Part shown: positions 16,512-29,800 of the stretch, one piece after another
How the letters are laid out: each line of letters starts with the position of its first letter
Numbering within the stretch: the stretch's first letter is position 1
Assembly (NCBI GenBank): GCA_008931825.1
Contig: QXVZ01026195.1
Coordinates: forward strand, 1-39,343
Origin: Phallusia fumigata
Taxonomy: Eukaryota; Chordata; Ascidiacea; Phlebobranchia; Ascidiidae
Length of the DNA stretch: 39,343 nucleotides
Direction: 5' to 3'
Notes under the pieces: generated by a model
The model's database searches: none
What the model saw: only the letters and a program-made list of their open reading frames with translations
What the model was told of the DNA's origin: nothing
Translations under genes and position numbers: made by a program

Positions 16512-16519
16512 TGACGTCA
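16512..16519. promoter_or_regulatory. CRE-type octamer TGACGTCA
   Basis: A perfect ATF/CREB palindrome about 0.9 kb upstream of the LURAP1 start codon. It could be promoter-proximal, but the octamer is also frequent elsewhere in the window. Confidence 0.3.
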
Positions 16520-17377
16520 TAATCTTTCACAAATAAATGATTGACGAACATTGAAAGCGTGTGTATTCTGCGTTGGTGTCAAACGTTTTTGGGAGATGCG
16601 TTTTCTAACCGTCTGGTAGTATCATATTTTTTCAGATTGAGGTAACTAGTCGTTTTGAAAATACAAGAAAACATATTTCCCTTTTCAACAATGTGTGTAG
16701 TAATTTTTCAGACTTAAATAAATTAAACTTAGTTAAATTTTGGCAACATATTTGAAAAAGAATTACAGGCATGTTTTGCTATCAATATGTCAAACAAAGT
16801 AATATCTTACTTGTAGTCTGCAGTACAAGTCTTCGAGAGTTTTTGTTCAAAAACTATTATGTTTAGGACTATGGCGTAAGTTAAATATGTCGCAGTTTTT
16901 TGGTTTGTCTTTAAAATCATGAGATATTTGTATCACATGTGACCTTTGAAGCCTTTCATGTTGGGTGGAAGGATTTGGCAAGGGCCATAATTTGGCGTCG
17001 CTTTCATTAAATTAGTGCACAGCGCGTCTGCTGGTCGGCGTTTGCATTAGGAGCCTTCCTTCAATCTTCTCTCGCGCCATTCGTGTGTGTAGAAAAGTTG
17101 CAAGAAAAAGGGAAAGAAGCGTGGGCAGCGTTGCGTGACTGATGGCAGCAGTGACGATTGAACAAGCACTCGTCAACAAGCTGCCCACTGAAAGTGCAGT
17201 AAATATTTTCAGTTGGCGCAGTGTTTGTGAAGTTTACCACTAGCAGATGTTCTTTGATATTAAATGTTATTTGTTATTACAAACAAGTGCTTGTGTGGCC
17301 GAAATATGTATGATGGTAGGAACAATAAAGTAAGGTAAAGGTCGTGAAATGGGTTCAGCTATTATTATTTTCATACT

Positions 17378-17388
17378 TTTCTGTTCAG
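17378..17388 (+). other. Candidate splice or trans-splice acceptor in LURAP1 5' UTR
   Basis: TTTCTGTTCAG lies 57 bases upstream of the chosen ATG. Either a 5' UTR intron or, if this is an ascidian, spliced-leader addition could use it. The in-frame TAG at 17392 shows that coding starts downstream. Confidence 0.35.
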
Positions 17389-17445
17389 AGGTAGAACAAT
17401 TTTAGCCAAACAGTGTGTGCTAGTCGATCTTGTCTTGTTTTCAAA

Positions 17446-17871
17446 ATGTGGAAAGAGAGCGACTTTAGCTCAAAACGCGACGACGACAGCGCAATCGGGG
17501 ACTCACCAAACAACTCCGCTGGCGAGGAAAGCATAAATTCCCGCCGAAAGTCGTCGACATCCGACGATCTCGAAGACGAACGCGACTCGGCGTTTGACAA
17601 TCTGAACCAAAAACTTGGTGTAAAAGTGCCCTCGTGTTTGCTGCGCAACCCCGAAGAAAGCCTTGAAAGGTGCAAGACAGTGAACGGGATTACTCCAACA
17701 AAAACAACAAAAGCAAAGAGAGTTATAAAAGTGCTGCCAGCTAACACCGTACTTTCCCCAAAGACGGATTTGGAAAAACCGGCGGGAAGAACTAAAAAGT
17801 CACTTAGCATGGATAGTAACTCAGGAACTGAAGTTTTTCAAGCAAAGCTGCATCACCTGTTGTTCGAGATG
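17446..17871 (+). CDS. LURAP1: LURAP1 coding exon 1
   Basis: Starts at ATG 17446 (context TTTTCAAAATG), with an in-frame stop upstream at 17392. It encodes 142 residues and ends in phase 0 at a GTAAGT donor. The sequence is Ser, Asp and Lys-rich, with SAIGDSPNNSAGEES and KKSLSMDSNSGTE, and is probably disordered and phosphorylated. It closes with the first half of the leucine-rich helix (KLHHLLFEM). Confidence 0.88.
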
Positions 17872-20800
17872 GTAAGTGGTTCGATTGATCTGCTGATAAT
17901 GTGCCTGCTTAACTTGGAACACACAAGTCACAGGCTTAACAGTAGCTTATTTGAAATATTAGTGCATTCCTTGTAAAATTAATGCCAGACCTTTAACGGA
18001 TACCTAAGCATGTTTAATCGGTGCCACTTGATTTCAAACAACACATATTGTTTCTTTGGAAATTAAGCACAAACATCTAAAACAGTTCTGAACAATAAAA
18101 AAACATTCCACATTCTTTGTTTTGAAAAATAGCTTTCATTGTTTCGGGCGTGATGGATTTAATGTCAAGGCACACGTAGTGTGAAGGTGCCAAGTATGTA
18201 CTTTGTAGTAGAGTTTTGTATTTGGTCGTGCTTCTCACACATCTCAGGGTGGCAATGGTGGAATGTATTGGCTTGTTCGTTGTTGCGCAAATCGATATTG
18301 CGCCCGCCCGCGTTTGTGCAGGAAATGTAACATATTGTCACATTGGTTTTGAAGAGGTTTCGACTGACGTCGACTTTTCGCGTGTTCGGGTTTTGAATAA
18401 TTGAAGTTAAGACGCCCGCGTTCAGCTTTCACACAGTAGCAATGCTCTGTTGTCGGTCTCGACGAACCGTTGTGAGTAGAAATGCTGGACTCCCGTTTGC
18501 GGGGTGGCTGCCCGATAAGGACTTGACTCGTATTTACTTTCTGTGCCTGTTAACATGATTAATCGATCAGGCAATCTGTTTCTTGCTTGACCTACTTTGG
18601 CACGCTTGGAAGTATTGGAATGTATTAACGTGTATGTCTATAAATTACTGCATAAATACTGCATACATATTGTTTGAATGAATTGTGAATGTCCTTTGAC
18701 TTGGGATAGTTTGTAGTTTTAGTTTGCCTACAGTGTTATCTTTGTTTGGTGTATTGCCAAAATAATCCTCACCATACTGGTATTTTTATTCAACAATAGG
18801 TTGCGTTATAAAAAATTACACAATATTCTTGTTGTCTCCTTAATTGGTTGAAACTTGTACATATTTTCAATATTAATGTCATGTGAGAAATAAAGAATTG
18901 TTAGACCAACATGCCCTAATGTTAAGAGTTGATCATGCAATGTTCTATTTTGATTGGCAAAGATTGGTAACCCGAACCAACCTAAAACAATAAACTATTG
19001 AGGAAATTAAATAGATGATGGCATTGTCACCTGTTAAAGGACCTTTCCTGAACTCAGTTGTTGTGTATCCATTGGTCTTTCCTGCAAGCACTGTTCCACA
19101 CAATGGTTCTGATCTATTTGACAACATTCTTGGGTTTTGTTGGATTCCTAGTCATTGTTGGAAGAATTGTGTGTGAGGTCAGGTCCCTGTTGTGGACACA
19201 AAAGGCTTAGTTATATTTCTACAATTTGTTGTAATTATCATGTAGTTTCCATCCAATCATAGGCACCAACTAGATGTAATCAGGCCTTGTTGTGTTTACT
19301 TGGTTATATGTTCCTGGCTCTTAAAGGTGTACAGGTTGTATGGTTAACTGGCAGTTTTCAAATGCTGCAAGTGTATCATGAAGTTAACCACTTTTTTCCA
19401 ATTTTACCCTATTGCACACAATTGAAATATTGCCCACATCTAGTTTGGGGTTTGTCAAGTATTCTCATAAATTTATCACACAAGTACTTGTTGTAGCATT
19501 ACATCACGTAGTATTCACATTTAGTTTACATGTATTGTGCTTTAGTGTCTGGTTGCAAACATTGCAGATTGTTATGTGGGTGTTTATATTGAAGCCAGAT
19601 GCCAGCACCCGTTTGTTACCCATACTTTTAAAACCTTTGTGATCAATCAATCAATTTTTATTTTTTCAACGATGATCTTTTTGTAATTTAAAACGCGCCT
19701 CCTAAGTTCAAACCACACAACAAACAAACCCCAATTTCCTGAAGGTAAACCGCATAAAACGCCCACAGATTCGCCTCCAGCCCTACAAGCCTTTGGTTTG
19801 AAAACCCTCGTCACGGCAGAGTGCACATGGTCGGTCGCTTACAAACCCGTCGCGATTGGTTTCACGCTGTTTAACGTTTAAATGGCGCCGGGCCGTTGAT
19901 TTGGAACCGCTCGACTGTGCCGTCACAATGGGAAACGCAATCCGGTCTCAATTCGAACTGTGGTGCTTGCGTGCGGACGCGGACGCGGTTTTGGTTGCGC
20001 CACACCTGGACTGCGCACACAATCTCTCACGAAGTAGCGTTTGTCATCGGTCCTGGCAATATCTTGAACCACACTGAACTGCCAGCGTGACGACGTCTGG
20101 CGTTTCTCGGCATCTGGTAGCCGACTTGTCAACATTCCAAACAGCACGCTCGTGTGTTTGTAAATCGTTGACTCAATGTCAAAAATTCCTGCTTTATTGT
20201 CGCGACACCAAACACGTTTTCGCGTTGTGGTCGCATTCCGAGCATAGCAAGTACCTACACGGTATAGTTTTTAATTGTACAACAAGCATTGATTTGTACC
20301 CTCCATTTATGTGTTACCAGATTTGACACGTCGGATTAAAGCACACATATGAAATTATTTTCTATATTGCCCAAATGCTACAACTAGTGCATGCATTGGA
20401 GTCTTTCCTACTACTGCATTATTGACCTTTACCTACAATAACCATTACTAAAAACGTTTTCTACCCAAAAGTGGTTTTTGGCTGAGAAATATTAAAGCAG
20501 TCATGTTTCGGGGTCCAACCACTTAAATGCGTGTAAGACTAAAATAGTACATTGCCCACCAAAGGTCCTTGACATGTCCCAGTGATTGAGTCACAAACCG
20601 CTACCGAAGTGACTTTCCATGTCACAGCCCATGTCAGCATGTTTACACATCTCTAATCGTTTCAACATCGAACGTTTTGTAATCCCCGAGTACAAGACCT
20701 ACTGAAGCGGTCCAACGCACAACCTGTAATGTACGGGTGAACGTAATCGTTTGCGGGCCCTGCATCGGCGTCATGGAACCACACGCAGACCTGGAAAGTC

Positions 20801-23800
20801 GCTTGTCACCCCCTTTAAGTGGCGTCGGCGCGGCGCCATTGCCCTTTGCCTAAAACAAAAAGCGAGGCTTCATTAAGGAATTAACTGCATCGTGACAGCG
20901 GTGAAAGATATTCGTACAGTTGATTGCACGCGGCCTCGTTTTGCAACTAGTTTGGTGGTGATTGATTGTATTGTTAATGTTGTGTTGGATATCCAGCTTG
21001 GTAAATGTTGTTTGTGACTGTCAAAATGTCCAAAACTTTGCATTTCCTTAAATGTCGTTTAATGACATTTTCACTACTTGCTGCTGCTGCCCAGAATGGT
21101 GAATATATTTTGGCAAATATCGTATTGCACTAAAGTTTTGACCCCCAATGGGCGGTTTTTTTACACCCAACACTTTAGTGCTCTGGTACACGAACAGAAA
21201 CAGAAACTGTAGCGTTGATGTGATATCATTCACTCTGACCTTTTGTATTTGCTTATCACTTAGTATGGCCGATATGAAATTCCAACCTAAATTACCCGAA
21301 ACCGGAGGGAATGTTATAACATCTGTCATATTTGCACAGCTTTGTATGTAAATCGACCCACAAATGTTGCGCTCGGCTTTGTTGTGACAACTGCAAGTTG
21401 TTTTTCTAACGTTTAACGGACGCCGACGCAGCAAAAAGCAGTTTTACCCCTGGCATGCCAAACTGGATTATCGAGACAAGCTGTGCTGTGCACTATCGCC
21501 GTAATATCAGTCCTATCATAACACCGCCGACGATTCAATGACGAAACGGCCGTATTTGCTCCGAAATACAAACAAGGTCGCACAGACGTGCTGGAATGAC
21601 TGGGTTTGAGCCGCGGCGCGACACGAGCTTTATTACAGCACCTAAGTCGTTTTCCTCGATCGTAAACTGGGTCAAGAATTAGGGATTACGTAATAGTGAA
21701 ACAATTCAACCTTCTCTTAAATTGTTCTACTTGCTACACAGGTTTTACTGGCTGTTAACATTTAAATGGACTGCGTCTTGATAATAAAAATTCTTTCACT
21801 AGAGACTCTATCAAGTCACATCGGAGAAATAGTGTCTGTTGATAAATCTCAGACTTACTAAATGTTCGTAGTCACAGGGAGTAGATGTTATAATTTGGCT
21901 AAGAATGTTAAGTTTTCCACTGTATTTTTGTGTTGTTTGGAAATTATAACCGGTGGGTGCTGTTTAGGAAATAACGTTTGGTTAATTTTGTTCAATAATA
22001 GTATTGTTAGCTCATTTCATTTTAACTTATCCTTCACGCAAGGTTTTATATATTTCAAAGGCATTGGTACCAATTTAAAGCTCCTTTTATTTCTCGGCAT
22101 GTACTTTAACCGATGTCAGGGTGTGCCTTACCCAGCCAGCACATATAATACATAAAGGCCTGTCATTTCCTATCACAATTTCGTCCCAACCCACCAACGC
22201 CATCTCATTAAAACCTGTTATGTGCTTGCGCCAGTCGGGCATATGGCTCAAAATCCAACTAGAAAACCGTATCGTCTTGTGTAACGTAGCTTCTATTTGT
22301 TCGGCTTCTGTCGTTCGTCTTGTACACAGTGGTATGTCGGTGTAAAATGCACATAAAGAATGGGTGGTGGTAATGTATTGTCAGCTGGACAAACTCACTT
22401 TTTGATAAGATCTCGCATTCTAGGGCCACCAATAAAATACACAGCTACTGAAGAAATTCATTGCACCGGAGTATTGTGGCAATACTATTTGTCGAGTATT
22501 TAAAGTAAAGTATTTTTCGTTCTACCAATGACGTGTTTTCACCGATGATCACACTTTAAAGGCACTTGTTCTGCCATTGCCTGTGACCTGACCAAATTCA
22601 ATGTTTTACTACAGAGACGGTTACATGAACATTTACATCTTTGACAAAGGCATGTATAAGTGTATTCTCAGTCATAGAACAAAAGAACGTAGCGATGGAA
22701 CCGAAAACGAATTTCGCAATGAGGCTGTTCATCAATAAGCCGTGATAACCCCTCAGATCTGGCAATATTTTTTAAGTCCTTGCTGTGTCTAATCCGCTAG
22801 AATCTTTATGAAGTGGTTTGCCCGGCTNAAATGGTGTCTGTTGATAAATCTGGGACTTAAATTATCGACTGTATTTCTGTGTTATTTGGAAATTATAACC
22901 GGTGGGTGCTGTTTGGGAAATAACTGTTGGTTGATTTTGTTCAATAATAGTATTGTTAGCTCATTTCATTCTAACTTATCCTTCACGCAAGGTTTTATAT
23001 GTTTCAAAGGCATTGGTACCAATTTAAAGCTCCTTTTATTTCTCGGCATGTACTTTAACCGATGTCAGGGTGTGCCTTATCCAGCCAGCACATATAATAC
23101 ATAAAGGCCTGTCATTTCCTATCACAATTTCGTCCCAACCCACCAACGCCATCTCATTAAAACCTGTTATTTGCTTGCGCCAGTCGGGCATATGGCTCAA
23201 AATCCAACTAGAAAACCGTATCGTCTTGTGTAACGTAGCTTCTATTTGTTCGGCTTCTGTCGTTCGTCTTGTACACAGTGGTATGTCGGTGTAAAATGCA
23301 CATAAAGAATGGGTGGTGGTAATGTATTGTCAGCTGGACAAACTCACTTTTTGATAAGATCTCGCATTCTAGGGCCACCAATAAAATACACAGCTACTGA
23401 AGAAATTTATTGCACCGGAGTATTGTGGCAATACTATTTGTCGAGTATTTAAAGTAAAGTATTTTTCGTTCTACCAATGACGCGTTTTCACCGATGATCA
23501 CGCTTTAAAGGCACTTGTTCTGCCATTGCCTGTGACCTGACCAAATTCAATGTTTTGCTACAGAGACGGTTACATGAACATTTACATCTTTGACAAAGGC
23601 ATGTATAAGTGTATTCTCAGTCATAGAACAAAAGAACGTAGCGATGGAACCGAAAACGAATTTCGCAATGAGGTTGTTCATCAATAAGCCGTGATAACCC
23701 CTCAGATCTGGCAATATTTTTTAAGTCCTTGCTGTGTCTAATCCGCTAGAATCTTTATGAAGTGGTTTGCCCGGCTTCGAGTTCTATTGATTTGGTCGTC

Positions 23801-26800
23801 AACCACGTCAGACGCATGACCTTGCAGGCAAACCACTGTCGTACTGAGTTGGCATCGCAACACCCTTGCCAGTGAGAATGTAAACAAACGCACGCCTTAT
23901 TGCTTCGTGGCATTTGTCCTGTCGACAATCCAGGTCGACAAAAGATAATAATGAGGATGTAAGTCTCGGTGTATGCGTAGGAACCTGCAAGAATCTGTTT
24001 CGATGTACCGTTGATTTGTACTAGGTAATTAGAAATGCTACTTACTAAAAGTCAGCATTTTGCGTTTTTATAATCGGTGACAGTATTTTCCAACACAAAA
24101 CTTCGAACAGGTTCTGTGTTGTGTTGTCAATCTATAAAATTGCTTACCAAACCTTACATGTAAGTGTATGTTGTTTGAAAGCCAGCACAACATTATAAAC
24201 ATATATTTTATCATAATTAAACTGCCATATCTACTACCACCTGTTGTTTTCAATTACTACGCTTATTAAGTACCATTGAGCTTTTCATCGACTTGAACGT
24301 GGCTCATTTATCCCTTTAACCTTAGAACTTCTACGTATCGAACCGCTATCAATAGCTTTCAAATTATCCGGTTTCAAGAGCCATTAGGTTTAAAATGTAA
24401 GGCAATTTCTCCTGCTGTTGACCCGAATGCAGCCAATGGGGTGACTCGTTGTAATAATGACCTGTGGCCAGTTCTCGGAGAAGGCCAATTCGACATTTGC
24501 AGCGTTTCCGTTCCAAGAATAGGTCGAGGCCCTTTGGTTTACTAATTTGCTGCGCTGTCACGAGTCCACCAGTCGGGACGGGGACGCACTTGATGAGCTT
24601 TCATTTTTGCTATGATGAGTGTTTTTGGCTATTTACATGTATGAAAAGCTTAAACAGTGTTTTAAAAATATTACTCCCATTAAAGCAATTTGTTAATGTG
24701 AGGTGGATGATTTTGTCACTATTAAGGCATTCACCTAGACACGATAAGATGGGCAACCTTGCTTTTGCAAAACATACCTCGACTCAGAGGTGCCGAGACC
24801 GTTGAACAACACTCTTCCAGACCGCGCTACTAATATGTACACTGGTGATGGGGCAAAATTCCGGCGTTAAGTAACCACAATCGTTGGCGCCCCGGTCTGG
24901 TGTTGGAAGTGGCAGCAGAAGAGGACCATCGAGCAAGACTCCAGCACGGCTCAGCCGCGGAGCTGTGCTTGAAGGGCCCTCAACAACGTCGGTGTTGTGC
25001 CTTCCTTTAGCCTGTTGACCAGCAAGTCTCGTATCGCCGATTCGATGCGAGTTTTTGAATGACGCCAGGTCAACTGTGCCGTATCGTCCTCTGAATTCGG
25101 TGCTCGTTAGTATGAACCACGAACATTTTCTGGCTTATAAGGTGTTGTTGCGCGAAGGCAATCAAAAGTGAGTCTGAATTTGTCATTGCAGTTGCTCTGT
25201 TTATGAAACGATTTCTGTACTTAGGTACACTACATGGTTGGTACCGTGATTGCAGTCATCATTTTCAAAACCTTCCAAAGGCAGTTGCAATTGCGACCTC
25301 AATATGATGATATGGATAGACAACCGCAATTGCAACAGTTAAAATTATGCTATTACAAGTGAACATGACATTTTGGGTAATACATTTCACATCACCAATA
25401 CATCATACATACTTCGTAACGTGTATGATCGAGATGAGAAACATACTGTTACAGTGCCAGATCAATGCTAACAGCATTAATCAAAAAACATCGGATGAAT
25501 CAAATCGATTTGTAACTACACGCAAAAGTCCTTGCGCGTTACCTAAATCAATATTGACTTCAATATGATTCGTTGGCTTTACCTCAAGACGCCAGTTGAT
25601 GGCATAGAGACCTCCTGGGTGGGCCCGGGTACATTTGCCATGCGATGTTTATCTGGCCAAGCCTATGATAGCCCCAAACTCAACCAGGGCCAATTATCAC
25701 AGATTTATGGATGTAAAAACTGATAAGGCACGGATTTTTTGAAGTTTAAATTGAGATTACTGGGCTCGCGTGCTCACTTTCTGTGATAAAATCACTTTGA
25801 CAATTACAGTCGTTTTCCAGCCTGAAGTATTTATTCTGCAGGTTTGGTTTAATGGAGTTCAGTCTGTTGACCTCTCGACTGCCTCCTTTCCGCTTAAGTG
25901 CCGTTGGATACTGTGATTGTGATTGATGACGTGCTGTAACTGAATACGTTCTTTTTCTGCTTTGGACTAAGTGTTAACTTAACGCCTAAAAACAAATCGC
26001 ACACAATTTCACACAGTCCTTGCTGGACAAGTTGTGTAAATTATGTTTGTTCCAGATTTTTCTACTATATAGTACAGTATCTTGATCTTGATTTTGTACA
26101 ATTGAAATCCACCTTGGTGTGGGCCATTTCTAACGTGTGTGACATATGATTCAATCCAACTCCTCATTGAACGCCTAAACCAGTTCCTAACCGACTTTAT
26201 GCTTTTACCTGCCACAAAGATTGCTTTACGTTTTGCTAATTGATTTTTACACAAAATCATTTTTTGAAACCAAATGCATTTGCATACCTCACACAAAAGC
26301 AAGTTAAATAAGTGAGACTCTTTTCACGTTTGCCGATCAAATCGCGTTAATAAACCCGTTTAAACCCCGAAAGGCTTATTCAATGTGGTTTCAGTTAGGC
26401 ATGGAAACAATCTGATAGTAAATGTTGATTCCACAGAACTGTCTGATAAATGTGGTTTGATTTATTTGCGAGAAGTTCGATGTCCCAGACAGCCTTCACA
26501 ACTTTTAACCTCTTTTCGTCCGGGTCACGAGGCAATTCCACGATCGACAAGTATATTGGGGCAATCCATCAAGCCCATAAAGCACTAAACCAGAACCGGG
26601 TCTTGCCTGCTGTTCTTGGAGGGCGAACATGTTTCAATCCACCCATAAACCTCAGCACGGGAAACGCCTGGAAACATTGCAATCGAACTGGTACAGGAGT
26701 AACAGGATAAAACACGTCCACGATTTGAATGCTTCAAAATCTGCGTTTGCATGTGAAAGAACTAGAAAGTCCTAGTTGTCTTGCCTGGTTTTTGACCTAG

Positions 26801-29800
26801 TTGCATATTGTCTGTAACACATTTGCAGCATGGGTAAAAATTTGTGATGACAAGTTGTCAATTGTGGTTGTTTTCTCAGCGCGTTGGATAATATATCACA
26901 TCAGTTGTGACATTGACATATTTATTAGTTCATATTGGATTTGTCGACATCAACCTAAACACAAATGTTTTCCTTCAACAAATATACATATTTTTTGATT
27001 TCTTTAAACTAAACTTTAAAACATTCATTAACGTCAGCAACCTAGACTACAAAAACCCAAAATTTTTAAAAACCATTGATTCAATTAACCTGGAAGAGAG
27101 TTAAACCAGGACGCGGTAATGATTGCCTGCGTCGTTTTGGTTTCCAAGTTGTCTGGACATTCGACTTGTCAGACTGCAGAAACAGGCCACACATGTCAGT
27201 TTCAGACGCCTTGCATTTCTCGCCTGGGCTATTAAAATACCAATTTCCTAAACGCCGATCGTTTTCTGCGCTCGGTAAGAGCTCTTCCTAAAATGTGGCG
27301 AAATCATATGTCTGGCTAATACCGCTGTTTGATGATAATTCTGTAGCGCTGAAGGCCGAATTTGCATTTGATCGGATTTCGGTACCTGTAAAGCTATTGA
27401 TATTCGTGATGTTTGTGGGTTGGTTTCAATGTCATTCCAGATAACACCAGAAGGAAACCACGTGTAGCAACGTTTTTTTGTTTTTTTGGGAGTTTGTGGG
27501 TTTGTTTGAATGTCATGCCAAAAACATTGTAGCTTGAACATGTAGGAAAGTGCTTTTCAATGTCTGTTGCTTACATTGCAATACCTGTGTTGCAACGTTT
27601 GTATTTCTGCACGTGACGATATTTGCAATGTTGAAGGAGGCAATGTGAAATCGTTTCGTCAACTATAGTACACGCTTTCTTTACCCCATTTACCGAAGCA
27701 CAGGCATGGATAGTATGATTAACTTATCTGTTTGATCAATAGGGGTTTATGTTACTCCATAACTACAAAAATCTTCTTTCCCAAGTTAAATGCTTACGAA
27801 CATGGTGTACTTCATTCAACGAAATATATTTCGGGGCAGTGACGTTTGCCTGAAAAACTTGTTTGTGGTGCTGAAGTTGTGTGTTTTCTGTAAAAAACGC
27901 GCGGATGCTGCCACACAATGTAGCAAGTTGTATTGGAAAATATGGAAACTAATGTTAACTTCATGCAAAGTAAATGGAACATCTGCAATAAACCTCGTCC
28001 TAAAATATAACCACTGGTGGATTGGACAAGATCCTTCAAGCCGAATGCTTGTTAAACCCACTCACACAAAACACATCCAATTTTACATCATCAGTCACGA
28101 CTCTTTCGACCGCTCTGACCCTTAACCAGTTCATTTGCGCTCTTAAGTCTCCACGAACAGTCAAAATTCCCGCCCTCGCATCGCAAACGTGGATAGTTTT
28201 TTCGCTCATCCGCCCGAGTGGCTCGATAAGTGCACTCCCACTTTGTGGACTCCCCTTCGTGTAAACAGACATATAACTGTGACGCAGGCGGCGTCAGAGA
28301 AAGGCCACTTTGGTCCGGCGAAGTCACCTCGTCCCCGAATTCCGTGACTGGACCCCGCCCACCACTTTTACCAGCCACCAGTTTGTTTGAGTTGTTAATC
28401 GCGTCGTCGCTAAGTGTGTCAGGCTCCGTGTACAATGTTTATAGCGTTTTTTTGCGAGACTACTGGGGGTTTCAATCGTTATTGCCATACCTGTGGGATG
28501 AATCAGTGGTCTTGTTTATACACTCGGAAAGCGAAATTTACAATAGGTTTCATACAATTATCTGTGATTCCCGCACTCACTGTAGGTAACTTTTAAAGCA
28601 CTTTGCAACATTTGACTTCACAAAGTTGGTTACGAAACCCGCTTTAAGCGTGCATGTGATCGATTAATCGATAGGTACATTAGACAGACTAGTTTCATAC
28701 AAAGTGTGTGTCTGATCCCTGAACATGGAACATGATTTACAGCATTGAGGTTTTCAAGCCACATAATATTTTCTGCTTTGTCTAAACAAAATCTGGTTGA
28801 AATCATAAGTAAAAATATAAATTTAGCGAATGTTGATGATTATTTAGCAGTGTGTACCATAACTGTATTGTTTGCCATGCTTTTTATGGCTAATACCAAG
28901 TAATGTTCAGCTGTCAACCGCAACCGCTTAACCAATCAGGCCACGCCACGATGACGAGCGAAGTCTTCCATCCAAAGTATATTTTAAACCACAACACATT
29001 AAAAACGTCTGTTTTCTTTCCAAATTTGACCAGTTATCTTGGCGCCTTGATACACGGCGCTTACAGGGGCGCTCGACGGAGTCAAAACGTCATAAAACTT
29101 CCATTCTTTTGCACTGTGGCGTCATAAAAACGTAACGCCAGGCTTCCGGGGCGCCTTTGATGTGGTTCTCCGTTCCCTTGTCACGGCTTGTGGACTTTCT
29201 AAAACCCTTGAACAAATCGAAAGCCCACCATGACTGCTGTTTATTGACTAATGAAACGTATTTGGGTTTTGGTTTTATTTATGTGCTGGTTTCATAAATT
29301 TCATTCGGATCACATTCGCGTTTTGTGTTGGACTGTTGATTATTGGAAATAGGTCGATATGCATCAAAACCCGTGTTACTTTACAGTGCGAGTTCATGAA
29401 CAAATGACAATTTAATTGCCTAGTAAATTTGCATACAGTCCCACACACATAGACGACTAAGTGCTTGGGAATTCAGACTTTTGTTATGTGACCTAAAATA
29501 GCGTATTGTCTGTATCACAATTGCCACCTTCGACATGCAGAACCAAATCTGCGATTGTCTTCAATAAATATAGACCTTAGTGTTCCACGTAACGGCCATC
29601 CGTGAATCAAATTGCTATTTGCGTTCACTGTCTTTCACTTTTTGCATAGCAATCGTCCGGCAAGGTCGCAATTAAACTCGTTCCACTTGCTGGTCTCAAT
29701 CAAGTCGAACTCATGTAATTGGCTCTAAACTTAATCCTTTGCTGCTCCAATTGCGTCGCCGCGAAGCGCAAGTGCTTAAGCCGGAAGGGTTGGATTGTGT

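Noticed and set aside
22121..23294. The same 74-codon open frame in both copies of the 1-kb duplication
   Set aside because: Conserved only because the copies are near-identical alleles; no domain, splice support or coding signature.
24464..24805. 113-codon open frame in LURAP1 intron 1
   Set aside because: Composition changes halfway from basic to hydrophobic with no domain; looks like chance.
28091..28589. Overlapping frames of 114 and 119 codons on opposite strands in LURAP1 intron 1
   Set aside because: They arise from GC-rich sequence lacking stops; neither has a recognisable domain or splice context.
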